DNA of 64,000 bases from Marinomonas primoryensis. Lineage in GTDB: Bacteria > Pseudomonadota > Gammaproteobacteria > Pseudomonadales > Marinomonadaceae. The notes below the pieces were generated by a model. It had not been told where the DNA came from. It did not search any database and saw only the letters and a list, made by a program, of their open reading frames with translations. The stretch is from assembly GCF_013372285.1 (NCBI RefSeq), contig NZ_CP054301.1, forward strand, positions 792,001 through 856,000. Reading direction: 5' to 3'. Position 1 is the first letter of the stretch. The number at the start of each line of letters is the position of its first letter. The translations under genes and the position numbers were made by a program. Below are positions 49,515 through 58,314 of the stretch, one piece after another.

Positions 49515-49861
49515 CACGGATCCTTTTTTATTAAACAGCCGTTTAATGAAAACTATACTAGGCTGATTGTGCAATTTAGGTCAACCCTTGACAATTCGAA
49601 AACTTAGATCTCTAAGTAATTTAACTATTTGAATTTAAAGGTTTTTTTGTTGTTTTAAATTTATTTTGGTCTTTTTTTGAAGTGATTGTGTCGGTTTAAG
49701 ATAAGAAATGAGGTTTTTTTTACCTATTTTGCTATTTAAGGAGATTTTAGTTACCCCAGCAAGGCTTCTCTTCTTAACCTGCTTTAGTCGTGTTATGGCT
49801 GGAGTTTGTGTCTAACATTGTGTTAAAAATAAAGGCAAATAAATGACTGGAGAGTTATATA
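49515..49861. other. Intergenic region between betI and the patB gene
   Basis: 347 bases between divergent genes. Apart from the betI palindrome and a GGAGAG ribosome site at 49849-49854, it is AT-rich with long T-runs near 49650-49740, and I see no further element. Confidence 0.5.
49530..49547. promoter_or_regulatory. Probable BetI operator before betI
   Basis: ATTAAAC at 49530-49536, four bases AGCC, then GTTTAAT at 49541-49547 form a perfect inverted repeat 15 bases upstream of the betI start, between its likely -10 region and the ribosome site. TetR repressors usually bind such sites and repress themselves. Confidence 0.55.
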
Positions 49862-51016
49862 ATGGATGCCCCTTTTTCTGTATTTGATACCCTGATTGAC
49901 AGATCGAATCTAAGCAGCGATAAGTGGTCTAAATACCCTGAAAACGTGATTCCAATGTGGGTTGCAGACATGGATTTTGATTCGCCGGATTGCATTAAAA
50001 AATCGTTAAATCAACGAGTTGAAGAAGGTGTTTACGGTTATACTCATACACCAAAAGCGCTAGGGAAAGTGATTCAATCTCATCTCTCACGTCGCTATGA
50101 CTGGGACGTCTCCGCGGCGCATTTAGTGCATTTACCTGGTCTTGTGTGTGCTTTGCATTTGAGCGTTAGGGTTTTCTCTAATGAAGGTGATGGTATTGTT
50201 GTCCCTGGGCCTATTTATTACCATTTAACAAAGGCTCCGTTAGTATCTGGTCGTGAATTACTCAGTGTGGATATGGTTATTCAGAATGGCCGATGGTTGC
50301 CGGATATGGCTCAGTTTGAAGCCGCTTGCGCTAAATCCAACAGTAAAATGATTCTCTTATGTAATCCACATAATCCTGGTGGAACGGTTTATACCAAAAC
50401 GGAATTATTAAGTATTCACGCACTGGCTAAGAAATATGACCTTATTGTCGTTAGTGATGAAATTCACTGCGATCTGATTTTGGATGATTTGCCTCATGTC
50501 CCGTTTGCTAGTTTGAATCAAGACGCGGCGAACCGTACGATTACCTTAATGGCGCCGAGTAAAACCTTTAATATTGCTGGTTTAGGTTATGCTTTTGCCG
50601 TCATTGAAAATGCCGAATTGCGTCAAGCCTTTAATCAAGAAAAAGCAGGACTAATACCGTCACCCAATATGCTTGGTTTGACGGCGGCTATTGCGGCTTA
50701 CGAAGAAGGACAGGCATGGCATCAAGCGCTACTGGTGTATTTAAAAAATAACCGAGATTTTCTAGTTCAAAGAATCGCCGCGACGCCACTTAAAATGGTG
50801 CATTTAGAGTCTACGTATTTGGCTTGGATTGATGCCTCTGATTTGCAGTTAGAAAACCCATATCAATTCTTTTTAGATGCTGGCGTCGGTGTTTCAGATG
50901 GTAAAGATTTTGGCAATTCTAACTATATTCGCCTAAACTTTGGGTGTCCCCAATCCATGCTCGACCAAGCAATGACTCGTATTGAAGAGGCCTTAATAAA
51001 ACACAAATTAATGTGA
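49862..51016 (+). CDS. patB: PatB/MalY family C-S lyase (aminotransferase fold)
   Basis: 384 residues, PLP-dependent. It begins FDTLIDRSNLSSDKWSKYP and VIPMWVADMDFDSPDCI, the PatB/MalY opening; the centre has LLCNPHNPGGTVYTK, VVSDEIHCDLILDD and the PLP lysine in MAPSKTFNIAGLGYAF. Members cleave the C-S bond of cystathionine or cysteine conjugates, giving homocysteine or thiols. The precise substrate is open. Confidence 0.9.
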   Translation: MDAPFSVFDTLIDRSNLSSDKWSKYPENVIPMWVADMDFDSPDCIKKSLNQRVEEGVYGYTHTPKALGKVIQSHLSRRYDWDVSAAHLVHLPGLVCALHLSVRVFSNEGDGIVVPGPIYYHLTKAPLVSGRELLSVDMVIQNGRWLPDMAQFEAACAKSNSKMILLCNPHNPGGTVYTKTELLSIHALAKKYDLIVVSDEIHCDLILDDLPHVPFASLNQDAANRTITLMAPSKTFNIAGLGYAFAVIENAELRQAFNQEKAGLIPSPNMLGLTAAIAAYEEGQAWHQALLVYLKNNRDFLVQRIAATPLKMVHLESTYLAWIDASDLQLENPYQFFLDAGVGVSDGKDFGNSNYIRLNFGCPQSMLDQAMTRIEEALIKHKLM

Positions 51017-51089
51017 TTTATTGTGTTTTTAATCATTCAAGCCAGCATGCTCGGGTTCTACCGAACGTTTGCCAACAGGAGAGGTTCTT

Positions 51090-51497
51090 ATGTTGACGTT
51101 AGCATCGAATGATTTCATGAAGCGTTATGTCCAAGAATCTGATCCGGTTATGCGGGCAGATTTGTTGGAAGTGGTTGATATGATGGCGTTGATTGCGCCT
51201 GAGGCTGAGCTGGTTAGTAATGTAGGCATTCCCTGTTTTCAGCTGAATGGGAGTTGGTTGTACGGTGTGGCTGCGCGGTCAGACCATTTATGCGTGTATT
51301 TTTCGGATCTGAGCGTGATTTATTCATTCGCAGACCGCTTACCTCACGTTCAATTTGGGGATGATTGCCTTATTATTTATCAATTAGAGGACATCAACCT
51401 TAATGTGCTTGTGGAACTTTTTGGACAAATAAAAGTCCATTTTTTATTGAATAACCGAAAACCGTCGGAGCTAATCCAGAAAAACATACTTGCGTAA
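51090..51497 (+). CDS. DUF1801 domain protein
   Basis: 135 residues from ATG 51090, after CAGGAGAGG at 51076-51084; an in-frame TTG at 51069 covers that site and is rejected. The PEAELVSNVGIPCFQLNGSW and HLCVYFSDLSVI segments resemble DUF1801 (YdhG/YjbR-like) proteins. Function is unknown. Confidence 0.65.
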   Translation: MLTLASNDFMKRYVQESDPVMRADLLEVVDMMALIAPEAELVSNVGIPCFQLNGSWLYGVAARSDHLCVYFSDLSVIYSFADRLPHVQFGDDCLIIYQLEDINLNVLVELFGQIKVHFLLNNRKPSELIQKNILA

Positions 51498-51596
51498 GGT
51501 CTCTTTTCAAGGTCGTTATTTGGTTAAAAGACATCGTTGAAAAAGGTTCTTTTCACTGTCTGATTTAACGTTTTTTCAATCTAGGCTGTTTGCTAA

Positions 51597-52385
51597 ATGA
51601 TAGATTTCACTGTTCGTATAGGTGTTTTTGTTCTAATTTTTAGCTCGCTGATTTTCTGGCAATGGTATTGGCCAAGAGCGAGTCTTTTACAGTGGAAGCA
51701 GCGCTGGCGCCACAACATTTCCTTGTTAATGATAGGGGCGTTGTGTGTTCGAATTATTCAGCCCTTACTCCTATCCATGGTTGCTCTTTTCAGTCAAGAT
51801 TTTGGCCTGTTCAGCATGCTAGGTTTGCCTTTCTGGGCGGTTTTCTTGCTTAGTATCTTATTACTAGACTGCCTTATTTATTGGCAACATCGATTATTCC
51901 ATCGTGTGCCTTTTTTGTGGCGTCTTCATCGTGTTCATCATTCGGACCCAGAATTAGATGTCAGTTCTGCTGTACGTTTTCATCCCATTGAAATTTTATT
52001 GTCGCTTTGTATTAAAGCCTTGGCCGTTTGGCTATTTGGTATTCCTTTTGAAGCGGTATTGGTGTTCGATATTTTATTAAACGCCTCTGCCATGTTTAAT
52101 CACACCAATGCTAGGTTGCCTGTTAAGATTGAAGCTTGGGTTAAGACAATATTGGTGACGCCAGATATGCATCGAATACACCATTCAAGGTTGAGTCTTG
52201 AAGCAAACAGTAATTATGGGTTCTTTTTGAGCGTCTGGGACGCGCTCTTCATGAGCAAAAGAAACCATGCGTTAGAAGGCGATGAGAACCTGAAAATAGG
52301 ACTGCCAGAAAGTAAAACGTATCAGCCCGCATCGTTAAAAGAAGTATTGGTGATGCCTTTTAAGACCTTTAAAAGATCACGCTAA
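51597..52385 (+). CDS. Fatty acid hydroxylase/sterol desaturase family protein
   Basis: 262 residues with four or so membrane segments. The histidine motifs of the diiron hydroxylase superfamily are present: HRLFH, HRVHH, HPIE-flanked FHPIE, HTN and HRIHH. These bind two irons at the membrane surface and hydroxylate or desaturate lipids. The substrate cannot be told. It may be in a run with yceH 33 bases downstream. Confidence 0.9.
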   Translation: MIDFTVRIGVFVLIFSSLIFWQWYWPRASLLQWKQRWRHNISLLMIGALCVRIIQPLLLSMVALFSQDFGLFSMLGLPFWAVFLLSILLLDCLIYWQHRLFHRVPFLWRLHRVHHSDPELDVSSAVRFHPIEILLSLCIKALAVWLFGIPFEAVLVFDILLNASAMFNHTNARLPVKIEAWVKTILVTPDMHRIHHSRLSLEANSNYGFFLSVWDALFMSKRNHALEGDENLKIGLPESKTYQPASLKEVLVMPFKTFKRSR

Positions 52386-52418
52386 AGATAAATAGACTAA
52401 TGGCCGTTAGGGGAAGTT

Positions 52419-53090
52419 ATGAGTTATTACGAAGTGAATTTTATCGAAATGCGTATCATCGGTTGTCTCATGGAAAAAGAGATTACGACGCCAGATCAGT
52501 ACCCTCTTAGCTTAAATGCCCTTGTTAATGCTTGTAATCAAAAGTCCAATCGAGACCCCGTTACCCAGTTGTCACCGTTAGAGGTTCAAGATGGTGTAGA
52601 CGCGTTACAGGCTCGTGGTTTAGTGACGGAAATTTCGGGGTCTCATAGTCGTGTTAGTAAATATCAGCACAGATTTTGTAATACGGAGTTTTCTGATTTG
52701 CAATTATCATCGGCCGAAACGGCTGTCGTTTGCTTACTATTTGTACGAGGCGCTCAAACACCGGGTGAGTTACGCTCACGCAGCGGTCGTTTACACGGTT
52801 TCCAATCGCGAGATGAAGTTGAAGCCGCATTGCAATCGTTGCACAGCAAAACGGGTGGCCCCTATGTTTGCCAGTTACCAAGAGAACCTGGTAAACGAGA
52901 GCAGCGTTATCAGGAATGCTTTTGTTCTGAGTCTGAACGAGCAACGACAACGTGGTCTGAACCGCTACCTTCGTCCAGTACTGGCGATGAATATACGCAG
53001 CAACTTGAAGCGCGAGTGCTTGAGTTAGAAGAGCGAGTGAGAGAATTAAGTGAGCGAAACCAAGTGCTTGAAAATGCCAGTGGACTATAA
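52419..53090 (+). CDS. yceH: UPF0502 protein YceH
   Basis: 223 residues. It begins with RIIGCLMEKEITTPDQYPLSLNALVNACNQKSNRDPV in segments, the UPF0502 signature, followed by a second winged-helix-like half (AQTPGELRSRSGRLHGF) and a C-terminal coiled coil rich in Glu/Arg/Leu. Function is unknown. A GGGGAAG ribosome site precedes the ATG. Confidence 0.93.
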   Translation: MSYYEVNFIEMRIIGCLMEKEITTPDQYPLSLNALVNACNQKSNRDPVTQLSPLEVQDGVDALQARGLVTEISGSHSRVSKYQHRFCNTEFSDLQLSSAETAVVCLLFVRGAQTPGELRSRSGRLHGFQSRDEVEAALQSLHSKTGGPYVCQLPREPGKREQRYQECFCSESERATTTWSEPLPSSSTGDEYTQQLEARVLELEERVRELSERNQVLENASGL

Positions 53091-53196
53091 TCTTTTTTGA
53101 CGTCAAACTTAGTGCGTTTTTTTAGCGTCGGTATACGAAATACTAAAAGATTTTTTGGGCGTTAATGTTTTTGATTGTGTCTATGGGGAGGATCCT

Positions 53197-54240
53197 ATGA
53201 AGAAGGTACGCTGGGGTATTATTGGTACAGGTCAAATCGCGCATTTATTTGCCAGTGATTTTTGTCATGTCAAAGCGGGCGAACTTCGTGCGGTTGCTTC
53301 TCGTAATAAAGCGTCGGCGGATGAGTTTTCTGCTGAATTTGATATTGAGTTGGCGTTTATTGATTATTTTTCGCTTATTAATAGTCATGAAGTGGATGTT
53401 ATCTATATCGCCACACCCCATGTTTATCATTATGATTTGGTAAAAGCGTGTATTTTAGCGGGCAAGGCTGTTTTGTGTGAAAAGCCCTTCACCATCAACG
53501 AAATTCAGTCGAAAGAGCTTTATGATCTCGCGTTGAAACACAATGTGTTTGTCATGGAAGCGATGTGGACACGTTTTAATCCGGTTATTGAGCAAGTTAT
53601 TGAGTGGGTTGAAGAAGGCGAAATAGGCGATTTGAATAGCATTCAAGCAAGTTTTAACTTTCTTGCGCCTACTGATCCTAGTCATCGTTTGATGAAGATT
53701 GAACTGGGTGGCGGTGCTCTGCTGGATATTGGTATTTATCCTGTTTTCTTAGCGCAGTTGTTCTTTGGTAAGCCTGATTTTGTGCAAAACCAAGCCGTTA
53801 TTGGTGACACCGACGTTGATCTTTTTGAACAGATATTATTAGGTTGGGAAAGTGGGCAGCTTGCTTCATTGGATGCTTCTTTGATCTCGTGTAACCCTAA
53901 CCGAGCGATTCTATCCGGCTCTAAGGGCTATATTGAAATTGACTCTGAGTGGTTTAAAGCAAAATCGTGTCGAGTCGTGAGCGCGGACAATAAAGTACGA
54001 GCGGTAGAGTTTGACTTCCCGGGCAATGGTTATCAGTTTGAAGTGGATGAAGTGAACCGATGTCTTGAAGAGGGCCTGATACAAAGCCCTAACCACAGTT
54101 GGCAGAATAGTCTGGAATTGATTGCTACGTTGGATGAAATTCGTCAGGACATTGGTTTGTCTTATCCAGGCGAGCATCAGCATAATGACGAAGAGGTGCA
54201 TGATCATCACCATGAACATAATCATCACCACAAACATTAG
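53197..54240 (+). CDS. Gfo/Idh/MocA family oxidoreductase with His-rich tail
   Basis: 347 residues from ATG 53197 after GGGGAGGAT; an earlier in-frame GTG or TTG is rejected. The N-terminal Rossmann domain starts RWGIIGTGQIAHLFASDF, with IATPHVYHYDL, and CEKPFTINEIQS contains the family Glu-Lys-Pro. The C-terminal domain has GGGALLDIGIYPVFL. The last 21 residues (54175-54237) hold 11 histidines, an unusual metal-binding-like tail. The substrate is unknown (probably a sugar or polyol). Confidence 0.88.
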   Translation: MKKVRWGIIGTGQIAHLFASDFCHVKAGELRAVASRNKASADEFSAEFDIELAFIDYFSLINSHEVDVIYIATPHVYHYDLVKACILAGKAVLCEKPFTINEIQSKELYDLALKHNVFVMEAMWTRFNPVIEQVIEWVEEGEIGDLNSIQASFNFLAPTDPSHRLMKIELGGGALLDIGIYPVFLAQLFFGKPDFVQNQAVIGDTDVDLFEQILLGWESGQLASLDASLISCNPNRAILSGSKGYIEIDSEWFKAKSCRVVSADNKVRAVEFDFPGNGYQFEVDEVNRCLEEGLIQSPNHSWQNSLELIATLDEIRQDIGLSYPGEHQHNDEEVHDHHHEHNHHHKH

Positions 54241-54275
54241 CCGTAACGATTAGAAAGACAAATAATTCGACAAAT

Positions 54276-54315
54276 AAAAAGGGCTTCTTTTCATGATAAA
54301 AGAAGCCCTTTTTTT
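54276..54315. terminator. Bidirectional terminator between the oxidoreductase gene and suhB
   Basis: A perfect 16-bp stem (AAAAAGGGCTTCTTTT and its complement) around CATGAT, ending in a T-run to 54315. Confidence 0.93.
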
Positions 54316-54339
54316 GTATCTTATCGATTAACTAAAAGG

Positions 54340-55128
54340 TTAGTTAAGGTGCTTGTTCAAAATTGGCAATAACACTTTGAATAAACGAGGCGCTGCACAT
54401 AATACGTTGCCTTTTTCTAGGCTTGGTGAGCCATCAAAGCCTGCAAATAGACAACCAGATTCTTTTGCAATGAACAGCGGTGCTTGCATTTCCCATTCTT
54501 GAAGTTTAATGCCCCAAGCGGCATCAAGACGGCCAGCAGCAACGTTAGCAAGCATTAAGGCTGGAGAATCTTGCATTACTGCGCGCGCGCCTTGTTCTGC
54601 GATGTCCGTTAATACGGCAAACTGACCAGAAAGAGAAGGCATAAGGCGATCGGTTGCAGGAAATTGTGCTGCAATCGTTGCGTTTTCTAGTGTACGAGCA
54701 GAACTGCTGCGAATTCTTGAGTTGTTCAAGTAGGCACCACGACCCTTACTTGCGTAAAACTCGTCTTTGGTGTGAGGGTTTAGCACAAGAGCGTGCTCCA
54801 CTTTACCGGCAACTAGGTAGCTCATTGTAATGACGTTGCCAGTTAGGCCGCGTGAAAATAAATGCTGTCCTTGGATCGCATCAATGATCCATTCGCCTTC
54901 TTCACCTTTTTGCACTGAACCCTGAAGGCGAGTAGTAATCGTGTCACCTGGGTAGGCTTTTTCTAGATGGTAAACAATGCTGCGCTCTGCACCAGAACAA
55001 ACTGTTTCATAAACTTGCTCAGCGGACTGACCTTGTTCTTTGTCAAAAAGCAGTTTTTCTTGTGAATGAACTATGTATTCTGCAGCGGCACGAGCTGCTT
55101 TAAGTGCAATATTGATTCTAGGTTGCAT
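54340..55128 (-). CDS. suhB: Inositol-1-monophosphatase family protein SuhB
   Basis: 262 residues. It begins MQPRINIALKAARAAAEYI, like SuhB. The metal-binding motif appears as EWIIDAIQGQHLFSRG rather than the canonical WIIDPLDGTTNF: Pro-Leu-Asp-Gly is replaced by Ala-Ile-Gln-Gly. The second motif (DAAWGIKLQEWEMQAPLFIA) also departs from WDxAAG. This suggests that phosphatase activity is weak or lost and that the transcription or ribosome-maturation role of SuhB is retained. It diverges from trmJ, as in E. coli relatives. Confidence 0.9.
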   Translation of the reverse strand: MQPRINIALKAARAAAEYIVHSQEKLLFDKEQGQSAEQVYETVCSGAERSIVYHLEKAYPGDTITTRLQGSVQKGEEGEWIIDAIQGQHLFSRGLTGNVITMSYLVAGKVEHALVLNPHTKDEFYASKGRGAYLNNSRIRSSSARTLENATIAAQFPATDRLMPSLSGQFAVLTDIAEQGARAVMQDSPALMLANVAAGRLDAAWGIKLQEWEMQAPLFIAKESGCLFAGFDGSPSLEKGNVLCAAPRLFKVLLPILNKHLN

Positions 55129-55423
55129 AATTTACCGTCATTAATTCGTCATTAAAAATGCACATACCGTCGATAAGACGATAAGTTGCCAAATAAAGTG
55201 TTAAAGAGCGAGCGGTCTGTTGTGTTACTAAGAACTTTGCTAAGAAAAACGCTCTAAGCAAGGTGTAAATCGACAGACCGCCTAAATATGAGCGCGGATA
55301 TTAGCGTAATAAAGCTTATTTTACCAGTGAATTGTTGGTGAAAAACTGATCAATTAAGGCTTTGTCATAAATATCTGTTAAGATACAGCGATTGTCTGAC
55401 CGTTATAATTGGTACCGCTAAAA

Positions 55424-56146
55424 ATGCAAAATAAAGTAAGAATTGTCCTTGTTAATACCTCTCATCCAGGCAACATCGGAGGAGCGGCTCGAGCAATGAA
55501 AAATATGGGATTGGCCGATCTTTATCTCGTAGGCCCAAAGCGTTATCCCAGTGATGACGCAGTAAGCCGTGCAGCTGGCGCGTCAGATATTTTAGAGAAT
55601 GCCGTGGTAGTGGATACCCTAGAAGAAGCGCTTGCAGGTTGTCAGCTAGTTATTGGAACCAGTGCTCGTGAACGTAATATTCCTTGGCCACTAGTTGATC
55701 CAAGGCAAGCCGCGGACTTGGTGTTTGATGAAGGTTTGGTCACCGCGTTTGTATTTGGTCGTGAAGACCGTGGTTTGACCAATGAAGAACTTCAGCGTTG
55801 TAATTACCATGTGCACATTCCTTCGGTGGAGACCTTTAGTTCATTAAACTTAGGCGCGGCGGTGCAGGTTATCGCCTACGAATTGCGAATGAAATCTTTA
55901 CTGATGAAGGATGCACCGGTTGTGGCGAGCAAGTGGGATGTACCGGCGGCAAACGTAGAACAAATAGATTACTTGCTTGAGCATCTTGAGAAGGTATTGG
56001 TGCAGACTGAGTTTTTGGATCCAGATGTACCAATGCAAGTAATGACGCGTTTTCGTCGATTGTTCCAGCGTTCGCGTTTAGATCAACAAGAAGTAGGAAT
56101 GCTGAGAGGAATGCTGACGTCGATGGAAAAACAGATGAAAGAATGA
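55424..56146 (+). CDS. trmJ: tRNA (cytidine/uridine-2'-O-)-methyltransferase TrmJ
   Basis: 240 residues from ATG 55424; an in-frame TTG at 55409 is rejected. It is a SPOUT-class enzyme: IVLVNTSHPGNIGGAARAMKNMG at the start and TAFVFGREDRGLTNEEL and SLNLGAAVQVIAYE at the SAM-binding knot. It methylates the ribose at position 32 of tRNAs. The suhB-trmJ divergence is conserved in gammaproteobacteria. Confidence 0.94.
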   Translation: MQNKVRIVLVNTSHPGNIGGAARAMKNMGLADLYLVGPKRYPSDDAVSRAAGASDILENAVVVDTLEEALAGCQLVIGTSARERNIPWPLVDPRQAADLVFDEGLVTAFVFGREDRGLTNEELQRCNYHVHIPSVETFSSLNLGAAVQVIAYELRMKSLLMKDAPVVASKWDVPAANVEQIDYLLEHLEKVLVQTEFLDPDVPMQVMTRFRRLFQRSRLDQQEVGMLRGMLTSMEKQMKE

Positions 56147-56217
56147 CGTCTGCGCTCGAAACGTTATTCTAAAAAGGCAAATGACTTCAATCGAATTCGG
56201 TTTGCTCAAGTGGACAT

Positions 56218-56255
56218 AAAAAAACGCTGACTTAGCAATAAGTCAGCGTTTTTTT
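56218..56255. terminator. Bidirectional terminator between trmJ and gnd
   Basis: A perfect stem of 17 bp including the flanking A and T runs (core ACGCTGACTTA and TAAGTCAGCGT) with the loop GCAA. Confidence 0.93.
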
Positions 56256-56271
56256 GAGCTAGGAGTTGGTC

Positions 56272-57795
56272 TTAAGCTTTACGCTCAGGACGACCTTCTT
56301 CTTGCCAAAAAGTATGGAATTTTTGACCTGGTTCTGCATCCACTCGTTCATACGTGTGGGCACCGAAATAATCGCGCTGAGCTTGCAACAAGTTAGCGGG
56401 AAGTACTTCAGAGCGGTAGCCATCGAAATACGCCAATGCCGAGAAAATGGACGGCGCTGGAATGCCTGATTGTGCAGCCAGCACTACGGCTTTACGTAAA
56501 CCGGCCTGCTTGCTTGCCATTGCGTCAGCGAAATAATCGCTTAGTAGTAGGTTTTCAAGCTCGTGGTTTTCATCAAATGCATCAGCAATTTTTTGCAAGA
56601 AAGATGCTCGAATGATGCAACCACCGCGCCAAATTTTCGCAATATCACTGAAATTAAATGCCCAGTCGTATTCTTTTTGTGCAGCACGAAGCAATTGGAA
56701 GCCTTGAGCGTAAGCACAGATTTTTGCGCAGTAAAGTGCTTCTGCAATCGCTTTCTCTACTTCTTCTGCTTCAATTTCGCCACTTTCTACTTCAGCCGTT
56801 AGCTTGCTTGCTGCAAGTTCACGTTCACCTGTGAGGGTGCTTAGAGCACGAGCATAAACGGACTCACTAATAATACCAGCCGGCACACCCATTTGAGTCG
56901 CGCTGATCGATGTCCAGCGCCCAGTGCCTTTTTGTCCTGCACTGTCTAGTATCATATCAACTAAAGGTGCGCCTGTTTTATGGTCATATTGTTGTAAAAT
57001 ATCGGCTGAGATTTCAACAAGGTAACTGTTGAGAACACCTTGGTTCCATTTTTCAAATAATTTACCAATTTCTTCTGGCTCGTAACCAAGTAAAGAGCGT
57101 AGTAAATGATAGGCTTCACAAATCAGCTGCATGTCAGCGTATTCAATGCCGTTATGTACCATTTTTACATAATGGCCTGCGCCGTTTGGCCCTAGGTAAG
57201 CGGTACAAGGTTCACCTTCAGTCACAGGTTTACCCGGAGTGTTACTAACGATAGGCTTGCCATCTTTGTCTACTTTTGCGGCTACAGCCTCCCACATTGG
57301 CTGTAGGTATTTCCAAGAGTCAGCATCGCCACCAGGCATAAGAGATGGCCCAAAACGAGCACCTACTTCACCACCAGAAACAGCTGTACCAAAGAATTTG
57401 AATTTTTCTTTGTATTCTGCTTCTCGTCTAATAGTGTCTGTCCATTGACTATTGCCGCAGTCAACAACGATATCATCTGCTTCTAATCCAGCATCGATCA
57501 AGCTATTGCAAACAGCATCGACGGGATTACCAGCAGGAACCAAAACCACGATGACACGGGGTTTTACTAAGTTCGAAAGCATTTCTTCCATGCTTGAACT
57601 ACCGATAATTCGTGCTTGTGTGTATGACTCAGGACGTTCAGCTGCTTCTGTGTCCAGGACGTCTTGTATTTTATGTGTGTCAAGATCAAAACCTGCAACT
57701 CGGTAGCCGTGGTCAGCTAAATTCAAGGCTAAATTTTTACCCATGACACCCAGGCCGACAAATCCAATATTGCAATTCTGATTTGTTTTTAACAT
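56272..57795 (-). CDS. gnd: 6-phosphogluconate dehydrogenase (decarboxylating)
   Basis: 507 residues. The N-terminus has the Rossmann loop IGFVGLGVMGKNLALNLADHG; the active-site region has SGGEVGARFGPSLMPGG and GAGHYVKMVHNGIEYADMQ, and the C-terminal helical part has DSAGQKGTGRWTS. It oxidises 6-phosphogluconate to ribulose 5-phosphate. It is longer than the 468-residue E. coli enzyme, partly through about 18 extra residues before PCTAYLGPNGAGHY. Single gene. Confidence 0.96.
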   Translation of the reverse strand: MLKTNQNCNIGFVGLGVMGKNLALNLADHGYRVAGFDLDTHKIQDVLDTEAAERPESYTQARIIGSSSMEEMLSNLVKPRVIVVLVPAGNPVDAVCNSLIDAGLEADDIVVDCGNSQWTDTIRREAEYKEKFKFFGTAVSGGEVGARFGPSLMPGGDADSWKYLQPMWEAVAAKVDKDGKPIVSNTPGKPVTEGEPCTAYLGPNGAGHYVKMVHNGIEYADMQLICEAYHLLRSLLGYEPEEIGKLFEKWNQGVLNSYLVEISADILQQYDHKTGAPLVDMILDSAGQKGTGRWTSISATQMGVPAGIISESVYARALSTLTGERELAASKLTAEVESGEIEAEEVEKAIAEALYCAKICAYAQGFQLLRAAQKEYDWAFNFSDIAKIWRGGCIIRASFLQKIADAFDENHELENLLLSDYFADAMASKQAGLRKAVVLAAQSGIPAPSIFSALAYFDGYRSEVLPANLLQAQRDYFGAHTYERVDAEPGQKFHTFWQEEGRPERKA

Positions 57796-58314
57796 AAATA
57801 TCGATCAACCTTTTTGAACAATTTTAGGAGGGGATTGAGGTAAGAATCTTACCATGAAGCAAGGTGATTCAGGACATACTAGAGAGAAGAAAAATTCAAT
57901 TAATTACATGTTTTTAATGTTTTTTTGATGCTTTTTAATAGAAACCCTACGTTTCAGGTGGTTTTCCTTTAAAAAAAAGCAAGATTATGGCTATGTTTTT
58001 TTGCTGTCTTGAGTGTCGGTAATAAATTTCTATCTAGTAGAAAGACAACAGAAAAGAAAGAAAACTACAAAAAATGCTATTGGTTATTGATCTCTGTGAT
58101 GTACGAAGAGGGTTTTTAGTATTATTTTAGGTAAAAAATATTATATTTCAATGAGTTGAAAATTTATAGAAAGTAACAAAATGGTAATAAAATAACATAT
58201 TGTTATAACAATATTTTTTTTTAGATTGTTTTGTTACTATCCTTTTTACAGAAAAACTTTCGCATAATAATAAAAATGACCAGATAACCTTTATAGTTCA
58301 GAGGACTTAGCAAC
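57796..58314. other. Intergenic region between gnd and pckA
   Basis: 519 bases, very AT-rich, between divergent genes. The notable element is the 18-bp palindrome at 58197-58214. A GAGGAC ribosome site lies just before pckA. No small gene is supported. Confidence 0.6.
58197..58214. promoter_or_regulatory. 18-bp palindrome upstream of pckA
   Basis: ATATTGTTATAACAATAT is a perfect palindrome, about 100 bases before the pckA start, followed by a run of T. It could be an operator for the gluconeogenic gene pckA; no known regulator is matched. Confidence 0.45.

Noticed and set aside
55129..55423. Possible small RNA or leader between suhB and trmJ
   Set aside because: 295 bases with no convincing promoter-terminator pair or conserved structure visible by eye.
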